Shown here: piece after piece, positions 6,802 through 14,119 of the stretch
Layout of the letters: each line of letters opens with the position of its first letter
Position numbering within the stretch: the stretch's first letter is position 1
IMG/VR virus record: IMGVR_UViG_3300025853_012229
Span: 1-21,914 of that record
Length of the DNA: 21,914 nt
Source of the DNA: a virus
Strand: one strand, 5' to 3'
Notes under the pieces: generated by a model
What the model was told of the DNA's origin: nothing
Databases searched by the model: none
Seen by the model: the letters and a program-made list of their open reading frames with translations, nothing else
Translations under genes and position numbers: made by a program

Positions 6802-7032
6802 ATGGATAAAACTTTATACAAAATGTTAAAATCATCTGCACAAGCAGATAAAGATAAAGCACTATTATCTTTAGAATTATTAGGAAATAAAGCAGTTGGT
6901 ATTGGAGATCACTCAACTGAAGATTTTTACAATAATGCAAACGAAGCACTTACAATGTTAGTCGATGCCGATGATAAATTAAAAGCCTTAGATTATTATT
7001 TTACTCCCTCATCAGATAATTTAAGAGGATAA
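6802..7032 (+). CDS. Small hypothetical protein
   Basis: A 76-residue protein, mostly helical and acidic, with a central VGIGDHSTEDFYNNA segment (about 32-46) and LVDADDKL further on. The look is that of small conserved hypothetical proteins of marine T4-like phages, but I cannot assign a function. The start is AAAAAAATTATG with no ribosome-binding site. Its TAA overlaps the next ATG by one base. Confidence 0.6.
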   Translation: MDKTLYKMLKSSAQADKDKALLSLELLGNKAVGIGDHSTEDFYNNANEALTMLVDADDKLKALDYYFTPSSDNLRG

Positions 7033-7625
7033 TGGAATCAATTTTTAATCAACAGATAGGTATATTTAAAAACGTTGCTTCACAAGAGTTTTGTAATCAA
7101 ATTATAGAAGGATTTGAAAAAAATATTGATAAAACTTATAATAGACAAGACCCAACTTTAAAATCAAAACGTTTATATTCTTCTAGTGCTGATAAAAAAG
7201 ATTTATCTATTGATATAAATGAAATTGATAGAGAATTAGGCCACAAATTTGTAGATAATTGTATAAATCCAACATGGAAATTATATAGAAATAAGTATGA
7301 GATTTTAAATGACCACGGCTTTAAAAATTTTGGAATACATTCTTTAAAAGTTCAAAAAACTAATCCTGGTGGGGGTTACCATACTTTTCATTGTGAGCAG
7401 GGGGCTTCCTTTACAGCCCAAAGATTTGGAGTATATACTTTTTATTTAAATGATGTAGAAGAAGGAGGAGAAACAGAATTTTTATACCAAAATTTTAGGG
7501 TTTCTCCTGAAAGAGGTATGATGTGTTATTTTCCTGCTTCGTGGAGCCACACTCATAGAGGAAATCCTCCACTAAGTAATGTTAAATATATAGTAACAGG
7601 ATGGATGATTTTTAATGAAAAATAA
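7032..7625 (+). CDS. 2-oxoglutarate/Fe(II) oxygenase, prolyl-4-hydroxylase-like
   Basis: Probable non-haem iron hydroxylase of 197 residues. The double-stranded beta-helix shows metal ligands H120 and E122 (FHCE, an H-x-E variant of H-x-D) and distal H173 (FPASWSH). A Lys 12 residues later (K185) is suited to bind the 2-oxoglutarate carboxylate. YLNDVEEGGETEF (138-150) is the typical strand-turn of phage members. The substrate is unknown: a protein side chain, glycan or other. It overlaps the next gene by 11 bases and shares a 48-base identical stretch with the paralog at 8565. Metal and cosubstrate residues are all present, so activity is expected. Confidence 0.85.
   Translation: MESIFNQQIGIFKNVASQEFCNQIIEGFEKNIDKTYNRQDPTLKSKRLYSSSADKKDLSIDINEIDRELGHKFVDNCINPTWKLYRNKYEILNDHGFKNFGIHSLKVQKTNPGGGYHTFHCEQGASFTAQRFGVYTFYLNDVEEGGETEFLYQNFRVSPERGMMCYFPASWSHTHRGNPPLSNVKYIVTGWMIFNEK
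7443..7490 (+). repeat. 48-base perfect direct repeat, copy 1
   Basis: Identical to 8937-8984. It encodes the YLNDVEEGGETEFLYQ segment of the first active-looking oxygenase paralog. Confidence 0.95.
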
Positions 7626-8169
7626 TTTAATACTTACATATAAAAATTTATTTGATAGTAATTTTTGTGAAGAAATTATTAAATTTTTTAATGAAAATTC
7701 TTCTTTACATGAAAGTAGAAATTTTAATACAGTAAAAACTACATTAAAGCTTCAAGATACTTTTTTACCTATAAATTACCAAAACCCTATTATTGAAAAA
7801 TTTTCTTCATCATTTTCTAAATTTATAATGCCTGATTATTTAGGTAAAAATAAAATTAGAAATTTCCATTTATTAAAACTAAACCCTTACCACCAAATTC
7901 AAAAAATCAACCCTACAGAGGGAAAACACTATTTTTATTGTGAAAGGTGTATCCCATCTTCATCTCATTTGGTATTAGGTTATACTTTATTTTTAAATGA
8001 CATAGAAGAGGGAGGAGAATTAGAATTTTTAAACCAATCCCATAGAATAAAAGCCACTCAGGGATCCATTAGTTTATTTCCTGTTGGTTTAACCCATCTA
8101 CAAAGAGATAATACTCCTCTTCAAAATGTTCGTTATACAATGAGTGGATGGTTGGGATATTTTAATTAA
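7615..8169 (+). CDS. Prolyl-4-hydroxylase-like protein lacking a metal ligand
   Basis: A 184-residue paralog of its two flanking oxygenases, with the same fold landmarks: FLNDIEEGGELEF (126-138), LFPVGLTH (154-161) and a final SGW. The distal His (H161) and a 2-oxoglutarate-type Arg (R173) are kept. The first ligand of the H-x-E motif is Tyr (Y108-C-E110), so the iron site looks broken. It may be a binding-only partner of its neighbours, bind metal in an unusual way, or have lost function. The reading frame is intact and overlaps the upstream gene by 11 bases, which argues against simple decay. Confidence 0.75.
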   Translation: MKNNLILTYKNLFDSNFCEEIIKFFNENSSLHESRNFNTVKTTLKLQDTFLPINYQNPIIEKFSSSFSKFIMPDYLGKNKIRNFHLLKLNPYHQIQKINPTEGKHYFYCERCIPSSSHLVLGYTLFLNDIEEGGELEFLNQSHRIKATQGSISLFPVGLTHLQRDNTPLQNVRYTMSGWLGYFN

Positions 8170-8178
8170 ATTATACTT

Positions 8179-8565
8179 ATGAGTGATACTGTAACAAAAT
8201 TTAAAGAAATAAACCAAACTAAGTCAAAACTAACTGCAAGAGATATTTTAAAAAAAGAATATCCCTTAATTTATACATCATATAAAGAAATAATCGATGA
8301 ACAGTTCGAATTATTCGCAAAAAAACATCTTGATTATGGAATGGGTAATGTGTCAGCAGGTACACAACTCGTTAATGATGAAGAAAAAGATTTTGCTATG
8401 ACTGGGTTATGGTATAGATTATCTGATAAGATTAATAGATGGAAGAATATGATATTAACTAGTAGAAAAGTGCAAAATGAAACTCTTATAGACACTTTTC
8501 AAGATATAACAAATTATGGAATAATAGCACAATTAGTTGAAAATAATAAATGGAAAGAAAAATAA
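8179..8565 (+). CDS. Nmad1/DUF1599-type protein
   Basis: A 128-residue protein with the landmarks of DUF1599, named nucleotide modification associated domain 1: HLDYGMGNVS (about 50-59), GLWYRLSDKINRWKNM (about 76-91), and ETLIDTFQDITNYGIIA (about 101-117). The role is unproven; members are common in phages, and a nucleotide or modified-base function has been proposed from gene context. It lies between two oxygenase paralogs. Its TAA overlaps the next start by one base. Related all-alpha nucleotide pyrophosphatase folds are the main alternative. Confidence 0.75.
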   Translation: MSDTVTKFKEINQTKSKLTARDILKKEYPLIYTSYKEIIDEQFELFAKKHLDYGMGNVSAGTQLVNDEEKDFAMTGLWYRLSDKINRWKNMILTSRKVQNETLIDTFQDITNYGIIAQLVENNKWKEK

Positions 8566-9128
8566 TGGAATATATTCATGACCAACATATAGGAATTTAC
8601 AAAAACGGTATGAGTAATGAGTGGTGTGATGCAGTTATAGACCACTTTGAATCAAATATCCATAGGGTAATGAGAAGGAGTGAAGAAGATTTAAAAAATA
8701 ATGTAAAAGACCATTTTCTCCAATTAGAAGATCCTCAATTAATTCATGAATTTAATATTCTTTTTCTTGAAAAATTTTTAAATGCCTATTCTAGTCATTT
8801 TATGTTTTTCCCTTCTAATTTAGACATAAATCATTATCAGATACAAAAAACATTACCAACTGAAGGATTCTTTCCTTACCATTGTGAATATAGAATGGAT
8901 GGAAATTTTTGGAGAAGAGTAGGTGCATATAGTGTATATTTAAATGATGTAGAAGAAGGAGGAGAAACAGAATTTTTATACCAATTAAAAAGAATTAAAC
9001 CTGAAAAAGGAACAGTTTGTATATTCCCAGCTGGTTATACTCATATTCATAGAGGAAACACCCCTTTTTCTGGAGAAAAATATATAATGACAGGATGGCT
9101 TGAAATGCCTCCCGAATATGGAAATTAA
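8565..9128 (+). CDS. 2-oxoglutarate/Fe(II) oxygenase, prolyl-4-hydroxylase-like (second copy)
   Basis: 187 residues from ATG 8565, chosen over an in-frame ATG at 8550 because it gives the TAATG coupling and the same N-terminus type as the paralog at 7032 (ME-x2-x-Q-x-IGI-KN). The metal site is H106-C-E108 and H160 (FPAGYTH), with K172 as likely 2-oxoglutarate ligand and YLNDVEEGGETEF at 125-137. All catalytic positions are present. It is probably related by duplication to 7032, with a 48-base identical stretch. Its 3' end overlaps the nuclease gene by 11 bases. The substrate is unknown. Confidence 0.85.
   Translation: MEYIHDQHIGIYKNGMSNEWCDAVIDHFESNIHRVMRRSEEDLKNNVKDHFLQLEDPQLIHEFNILFLEKFLNAYSSHFMFFPSNLDINHYQIQKTLPTEGFFPYHCEYRMDGNFWRRVGAYSVYLNDVEEGGETEFLYQLKRIKPEKGTVCIFPAGYTHIHRGNTPFSGEKYIMTGWLEMPPEYGN
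8937..8984 (+). repeat. 48-base perfect direct repeat, copy 2
   Basis: Identical to 7443-7490, 1494 bases apart. Identity is interrupted just outside, while the intervening paralog (7615) is diverged at this site, which suggests recent conversion or duplication. Confidence 0.95.
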
Positions 9129-10056
9129 TTACGCTACAGATAAGGTTGTATCTTTTTCACAATATTCTACTTATAAATCTTGCCCCCATAAATGGTACTT
9201 AGAATACGTAAAAGGACATAGGGACGAAAAACCCAACATGTATTTCGTTTTTGGAACTGCTATACATGAGGCATTACAACATTATTTACAAACCATGTTT
9301 GATACATCAGCTAAAAAAGCTGATGATTTAAATTTAAATTTATTCTTTAAAGAAAAAATGATTGAAGAATATACTAAATACAAGAAAAAACATGGACATT
9401 TTGCTACACCAGAATTATTAAATGAATTTTATTCAGATGGTGTAGGAATATTAGATTGGTTTAAAAAACATAAACGTGGTAGAAGAAATTATTTCTCATC
9501 TCGTAAACATGAATTAAAAGGTATAGAGGTTCCTTTAATAACTAATCCTATTAAAGAACGTCCTAATATCAAGTATATGGGTTATATAGATTTAATTATC
9601 TATGATAAACGAAGTGAAGAATATACTATATTTGATATTAAAACATCAACTAAGGGATGGAGTAAATGGGAAAAAGGAGATAAAGTAAAACATAACCAAC
9701 TTTATCTTTATAAACAATATTATTCAGAATTATTTAAAGTTCCTTTAAGTAAAATAAATGTAGAATTTTATATTGTTAAACGTAAAGTATTAAATTTTGA
9801 TGATGAAAATATTAAATCACCTCATCAAGCATATCGTGTACAAAATTTCAAACCAGTTGATAATAAAAAACGTTTAAAAGAAGCTAAAGAAGATTTTATA
9901 AATTTTATTCGTGAATGTTATACACCAGAGGGTTATCCTATAGATAAAGAGTTTAATAAAAAAATTGATAAACCTTGTGATTGGTGTGAGTTTGGAAAAA
10001 ATAAAGATTTGTGTGGAGCTACATTAGCTCCTGATGAAAAATTTTTTAGTTTTTAA
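9118..10056 (+). CDS. PD-(D/E)XK nuclease with probable Fe-S cluster (RecB/Cas4-like)
   Basis: A 312-residue exonuclease-type protein. Motifs in order: VSFSQYSTYKSCPHKW (11-26) and FGTAIHEAL (45-53, with H50). The core is GYIDLI (D158) followed by FDIKTS (D173, K175), then QLYLYKQYY (the Q-x3-Y motif, 195-203). One cysteine near the N-terminus (C22) and three near the C-terminus (C287, C290, C299) match the split 4Fe-4S arrangement of Cas4/AddB nucleases. ATG 9118 is chosen over 9100 because MEINYATDKVVSFSQ fits family starts. The likely role is DNA end processing or host DNA degradation during recombination. It overlaps the preceding oxygenase by 11 bases and ends its transcription block. 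Confidence 0.85.
   Translation: MEINYATDKVVSFSQYSTYKSCPHKWYLEYVKGHRDEKPNMYFVFGTAIHEALQHYLQTMFDTSAKKADDLNLNLFFKEKMIEEYTKYKKKHGHFATPELLNEFYSDGVGILDWFKKHKRGRRNYFSSRKHELKGIEVPLITNPIKERPNIKYMGYIDLIIYDKRSEEYTIFDIKTSTKGWSKWEKGDKVKHNQLYLYKQYYSELFKVPLSKINVEFYIVKRKVLNFDDENIKSPHQAYRVQNFKPVDNKKRLKEAKEDFINFIRECYTPEGYPIDKEFNKKIDKPCDWCEFGKNKDLCGATLAPDEKFFSF
10015..10047 (+). terminator. Possible terminator at the end of the nuclease gene
   Basis: GGAGCT (10015-10020) and AGCTCC (10026-10031) form a perfect six-pair stem with a five-base loop. The T-run (10042-10047) follows after a ten-base spacer, longer than usual, and the stem is inside the coding region. A candidate promoter lies just downstream. Confidence 0.3.
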
Positions 10057-10078
10057 TTTTTTATATATTTATATACGT
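10055..10078 (+). promoter_or_regulatory. Candidate promoter upstream of the ribbon-helix-helix gene
   Basis: AATTTTTTATATATTTATA (10055-10073) resembles the elements at 2356 and 4709. TATATTTA (10064-10071) matches seven of eight positions of the Bacteroidota TAnnTTTG box. It sits in a 38-base gap before the start at 10095. No TTG is visible at the -33 position. Confidence 0.4.
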
Positions 10079-10094
10079 TATAAAAAAATAGATT

Positions 10095-10286
10095 ATGATA
10101 AAAAAAGAGTTACAACTAACCAGCGTAAAGGTTCACAAACATTTATTTGAAGAATTTAAAATAGAATGTGTAAAAACAAAATTCTCATTCCAAAAACTTG
10201 CAGATCGAGCTATTTGTTTGTATCTTACAGACGAAAATTTTAGAAAACAAGTTCACAATCAAACGAACCTAACTATAGACAATTAA
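10095..10286 (+). CDS. Ribbon-helix-helix (Arc/MetJ-type) protein
   Basis: A 63-residue protein in which LTSVKVHKHLFEEFKIECVK (8-27) fits the DNA-binding strand plus first helix, and FSFQKLADRAICLYLTDE (30-47) the turn and second helix of ribbon-helix-helix dimers. Such proteins are usually DNA-binding repressors. It is first in a new transcript after a candidate promoter and precedes the glycosyltransferase block, so it might regulate that block or itself; this is inference. No effector domain is present. Confidence 0.65.
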   Translation: MIKKELQLTSVKVHKHLFEEFKIECVKTKFSFQKLADRAICLYLTDENFRKQVHNQTNLTIDN

Positions 10287-10293
10287 AAATTTT

Positions 10294-11730
10294 ATGAAAG
10301 AAGGTTATTTACCAAAAGAACAAAGAAAAAAAATACTACTTCTTTGTGACGACATTCGCATGCATTCAGGAGTTGCTACTATGGCAAGAGAAATAGTAAT
10401 GGGAACATGTCATAAATACAATTGGGTTAATATAGGTGCCGCTATTAACCATCCTGAAGTAGGAAAAAAATTAGATTTAAGTCAAGATACTGGAAATAGA
10501 TCCAACGTTGAGGACGCTTATGTTTTCCTATATCCTCAAAATGGATATGGTGACGCTACTATTTTAAGAAATATGATGGCTCAAGAAAAACCAGATGCTG
10601 TATTTATTTTTACAGATCCTAGATATTGGGAATGGTTGTTTCAAATTGAAAACGAAATTAGAGTAAAATGTCCATTAATTTATTTAAATATTTGGGATGA
10701 TCTACCTGCACCATTATATAATAAATCTTATTATGAATCTTGTGATGCATTATTAGGTATTTCTAAACAAACTGAAAATATTAATAGGTTAGTTTTAGGA
10801 GATAAAGCAAAAGATAAAGTTATAGCATATGTTCCTCATGGTATAAATGAAGAACAATTTTATCCAATTGATAAAAATCATGAACAGTGGAATAATTTAC
10901 AAACAGCTAAAAAGCAATTATTTGGGGATAAAGAATATAAACATGTGTTTTTCTTTAATTCAAGAAATATTAGAAGAAAAATGCCCTCTGATTTGATGGC
11001 AGCTTATAAATTATTTAAAGATAAATTACCTGAAAATGAAAAAAATAATGTAGCTTTAGTATTACATACTCAGCCTGTAGATAATAATGGAACTGACTTA
11101 ATAGCAGTAAAAAATTTATTATTAGGTGATGATGATAGTGTTAGATTTTCTACAGCAAAACTATCTACAGAAGGCATGAATTATTTATATAATTTAGCAG
11201 ATATAACTGTATTACCATCTTCAAATGAAGGTTGGGGATTAGCTTTAACTGAAAGTATGATGGCTGGTACTATGATTATGGCTACTGTTACAGGTGGAAT
11301 GCAAGATCAAATGAGATTTGAAGATGAAAATGGTGATTGGATTAAATTTGATGAAAATTTCCCATCTAACCATTTTGGCACATATAAAAAGTGTGGTAAA
11401 TGGGCTTTACCAGTATTCCCTTCTAATACGGCAATGGTAGGTTCACCAAAAACTCCTTATATTTGGGATGATAGACTAGATTTTAGAGAATTAGCAAATA
11501 CTTTAATGGAATCATATAAAATGTCTAAAGAAGAAATAAAAGAAAGAGGATTAGCAGGTAGAGAATGGGTTACCTCAGATGAATCTATGCAATCTGCAAG
11601 AAAAATGTGTGAAAACATTATTACAAATGTAGATAAAACAATAGAAGTTTGGAAACCTCGTAAGAAATTTTATTTTACCAAAGTAGAAACCCCACCAGTT
11701 AAAACATTAACACATAAATTAGTATATTAG
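10294..11730 (+). CDS. GT4-like (GT-B fold) glycosyltransferase
   Basis: A 478-residue putative retaining glycosyltransferase. The N-terminal Rossmann domain starts KILLLCDDIRMHSGVATMAR, with the glycine-containing acceptor loop typical of GT4. The C-terminal domain has FNSRNIRRKMPSDLMAAY, then the sugar-nucleotide E-x7-E motif EGWGLALTE (E312 to E320) and an ESMMAGTMIMATVTGG turn. An insertion around 340-390 (WIKFDENFPSNHFGTY region) separates the last helices. No signal peptide is seen, so it is cytoplasmic. It is followed two bases later by a second GT4. Donor and acceptor are not predictable; the phage's own GDP- or nucleotide-deoxysugars are candidates. Confidence 0.85.
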   Translation: MKEGYLPKEQRKKILLLCDDIRMHSGVATMAREIVMGTCHKYNWVNIGAAINHPEVGKKLDLSQDTGNRSNVEDAYVFLYPQNGYGDATILRNMMAQEKPDAVFIFTDPRYWEWLFQIENEIRVKCPLIYLNIWDDLPAPLYNKSYYESCDALLGISKQTENINRLVLGDKAKDKVIAYVPHGINEEQFYPIDKNHEQWNNLQTAKKQLFGDKEYKHVFFFNSRNIRRKMPSDLMAAYKLFKDKLPENEKNNVALVLHTQPVDNNGTDLIAVKNLLLGDDDSVRFSTAKLSTEGMNYLYNLADITVLPSSNEGWGLALTESMMAGTMIMATVTGGMQDQMRFEDENGDWIKFDENFPSNHFGTYKKCGKWALPVFPSNTAMVGSPKTPYIWDDRLDFRELANTLMESYKMSKEEIKERGLAGREWVTSDESMQSARKMCENIITNVDKTIEVWKPRKKFYFTKVETPPVKTLTHKLVY

Positions 11731-11732
11731 TT

Positions 11733-13025
11733 ATGAGTAAACCTTTTATAGTAGTAAGTTGTCCTATCGATACTTACTCTGGTTATGGATCAAGAGCCAG
11801 AGATGTAGTCAGAGCATTAATGAGATCTGATAAATATGATGTAAAAATTTTATCACAAAGATGGGGTAATACACCTTATGGGTTTTTAGATGAAAATAAC
11901 CCTGAAGAGAAAAAAATGAAGGATGCTATTATTCCTTCACCATTACAAAGACAACCTGATGTTTGGATTCAAATCTCAGTACCTGATGAATTTCAAAAAA
12001 TAGGTAAATTTAATATTGGTATTACAGCGGGTATTGAAACTGATTTATGTGATGTAAGGTTTATTCAAGGAGCTAATAATATGGATTTAATATTAGGTTC
12101 TTCTAATCACAGCTTACTTGCTTTAAAACAATCAGTTTATGAACAAAAAAATAAAGCTGGCCAAGTAGTAGGAACTATTAAATTAGAAACACCTACTGAT
12201 ATATTATTTGAAGGCTTAGATCTAGAAAAATATTATCATATTGAACCTAAAAACTTACCTAAAACTGAATTAGTAGAGTCATTAGATACAATTGATGAGG
12301 ATTTTTGTTTTTTATATGTAGGACATTGGTTAAGAGGTGCTATGGGTGAAGATAGAAAAAATACTAGCTTACTTGTTAAAACATTTTTAGAAACATTTAA
12401 AAATGTAAAGAAAAAACCTGCATTAATTATAAAAACTATGACAGGTCCTGCCTCCATAATGGATAGAGAAGAAGTATTAAGAAAGATAAATGAAATAAGA
12501 CAAAATGTAGGTGGAACTATTCCAAATATTTACTTAATACATGGTGAAATTGAAGATATAGATATGAATTATTTGTATAACCATCCCAAAGTTAAAGCTA
12601 TGGTTAGCTTGACTAAAGGAGAAGGATTTGGTAGGCCATTACTTGAATTTACTAGAAGTAAAAAACCAATTATAGCATCTAATTGGAGTGGCCATTTAGA
12701 TTTTTTAAATGCTGAATTTACTAGTTTAGTTCCTGGTGAAATAAAACCAGTTCATGAATCAGTAATTCAAGATAGATTAATTCTTAAAGATTCAAAGTGG
12801 TTTTCTCCTGATATTAGTTTTGCTTCATTATTAATGAAAGATTATATAAATAGCTATAAAGGATACCAAGTTAAAGGTAAACGTTTAGCTCATTATTGTA
12901 TGGAAAATTTTTCATTTGAAAAAATGCAAGAAAAATTAGAGGCAATTATGGATAAAAATGCTCCTAAAAAAGTAGAAATAAAATTACCAAATATAAAGAA
13001 AATTTCATTACCTGAAAGATCATGA
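11733..13025 (+). CDS. GT4-like glycosyltransferase, second tandem copy
   Basis: A 430-residue GT-B protein. The N-terminus SCPIDTYSGYGSRARDVVRA (9-28) has the GT4 glycine loop. The C-terminal domain has LYVGHWLRGAMGEDRKN, and the E-x7-E motif GEGFGRPLLE (E297 to E305) followed by SKKPIIASNWSGHLDFL. It shares architecture but little direct sequence with the preceding transferase, so the pair probably adds successive sugars rather than being a recent duplicate. The stop overlaps the next start as ATGA. No Shine-Dalgarno is seen before its TTATG start. Confidence 0.85.
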   Translation: MSKPFIVVSCPIDTYSGYGSRARDVVRALMRSDKYDVKILSQRWGNTPYGFLDENNPEEKKMKDAIIPSPLQRQPDVWIQISVPDEFQKIGKFNIGITAGIETDLCDVRFIQGANNMDLILGSSNHSLLALKQSVYEQKNKAGQVVGTIKLETPTDILFEGLDLEKYYHIEPKNLPKTELVESLDTIDEDFCFLYVGHWLRGAMGEDRKNTSLLVKTFLETFKNVKKKPALIIKTMTGPASIMDREEVLRKINEIRQNVGGTIPNIYLIHGEIEDIDMNYLYNHPKVKAMVSLTKGEGFGRPLLEFTRSKKPIIASNWSGHLDFLNAEFTSLVPGEIKPVHESVIQDRLILKDSKWFSPDISFASLLMKDYINSYKGYQVKGKRLAHYCMENFSFEKMQEKLEAIMDKNAPKKVEIKLPNIKKISLPERS

Positions 13026-13480
13026 CAAAAGATAATCTTGAAAACTGTCCTAAATGTGGTGGAGATGCTTGTTATACTACTAAACTAAACGCTACAGCTA
13101 AAAACTATTTTTGTTTTGGTTGTGGTTTTACCTCTAATGATTTAATGTATATTGGTGAGTTTGATTTTGAACGATATGAGGAAACATTACCTGAATTATA
13201 TAAAGATATTAAAGTTGATGATGGTTCAGGACGTGTTTGGTACCCTATTGTAATTAATATAGAAAATAAAGGTACTGTATTTGCTAAAGGTACTAATTAT
13301 ACAAATTGGCAATGGGCTGGAATTAAAGTAAAAGAAGTATCAAAAGAAGAACAAGAAAAATTTAAAATACCTGGTACTGATAAAGTATATAAATATAAAA
13401 CTGATATGTCAACTTTACAAGAATATGGGCAACGTGATTTTATGGATGCTCTTGATTATATTGGTTTTTTTCAAAATTAA
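13022..13480 (+). CDS. Zinc-ribbon hypothetical protein
   Basis: A 152-residue protein with an N-terminal zinc ribbon made of C9-P-K-C12 and C31-F-G-C34. The following domain has conserved-looking GRVWYPIVINIENKG (about 70-84), NWQWAGIKVKEV (about 97-108) and an aromatic C-terminus DALDYIGFF. I recall similar conserved proteins in marine T4-like phages, without a known function. Two ATGA-type junctions bracket its upstream side, and the next gene starts three bases after its stop. Being among glycosyltransferases does not by itself imply a sugar role. Confidence 0.6.
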   Translation: MTKDNLENCPKCGGDACYTTKLNATAKNYFCFGCGFTSNDLMYIGEFDFERYEETLPELYKDIKVDDGSGRVWYPIVINIENKGTVFAKGTNYTNWQWAGIKVKEVSKEEQEKFKIPGTDKVYKYKTDMSTLQEYGQRDFMDALDYIGFFQN

Positions 13481-13483
13481 ATT

Positions 13484-14119
13484 ATGGGAATAAGTTTTGC
13501 AATTACAGCTTATAACGAGCACGAGGAATTAAAACAACTACTAACTCAGTTAGTACCAATTATTAAAACTGATGATGAAATTGTTATCCAGTTAGATAAT
13601 AAAGCAACTGAAGAAGTAATTAAAGTTGTTGATTATTATTTTGAAAAATATAATAAAGATATTACTATTAAAAAGACATTTTTTGGTTTAGATAATCATT
13701 TTGCTAATTTTAAAAACAATTTAAAACAACATTGTGCTAAAGATTGGATATTCCAAATAGATGCTGATGAAACTTTAAGTGAAACATTTAGTACTATCAT
13801 ACACCAGGTATTAGAAGCTAATGAAGAAGTTGATTTAATAGCTGTACCTCGTGTTAATATAGTTAAAGGTTTAACCCAAGAAGATGTTATTCAATGGCAT
13901 TGGCAATTAAATAGTCAAGGATGGGTAAATTGGCCAGATAACCAACATAGAATTTTTAGAAACAAACCAGAAATAGGGTGGGTAAATAAAGTACATGAAA
14001 AAATAGTTGGGTGGAAAACTTACGCTGAATTGCCATCTGAAGATGATTCATATGCTTTATACCATATAAAAGATATAGATAGACAAAGAGCACAAAACGC
14101 ATTTTATTCAACAATATGA
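13484..14119 (+). CDS. GT2-family glycosyltransferase
   Basis: A 211-residue GT-A transferase. It begins ISFAITAYNE (3-12), the usual GT2 N-terminus. A DxD-type metal/nucleotide motif lies in FQIDADETLS (90-99). The C-terminal part has the pattern of LPS-type GT2 enzymes (HRIFRNKPEIGWVNKVHEKI, about 155-174), where VHE is characteristic. No membrane segment is seen. It is translationally coupled to the GDP-fucose synthase gene by an ATGA overlap, which supports a role in the same glycan pathway. The donor sugar is unknown. Confidence 0.83.
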   Translation: MGISFAITAYNEHEELKQLLTQLVPIIKTDDEIVIQLDNKATEEVIKVVDYYFEKYNKDITIKKTFFGLDNHFANFKNNLKQHCAKDWIFQIDADETLSETFSTIIHQVLEANEEVDLIAVPRVNIVKGLTQEDVIQWHWQLNSQGWVNWPDNQHRIFRNKPEIGWVNKVHEKIVGWKTYAELPSEDDSYALYHIKDIDRQRAQNAFYSTI

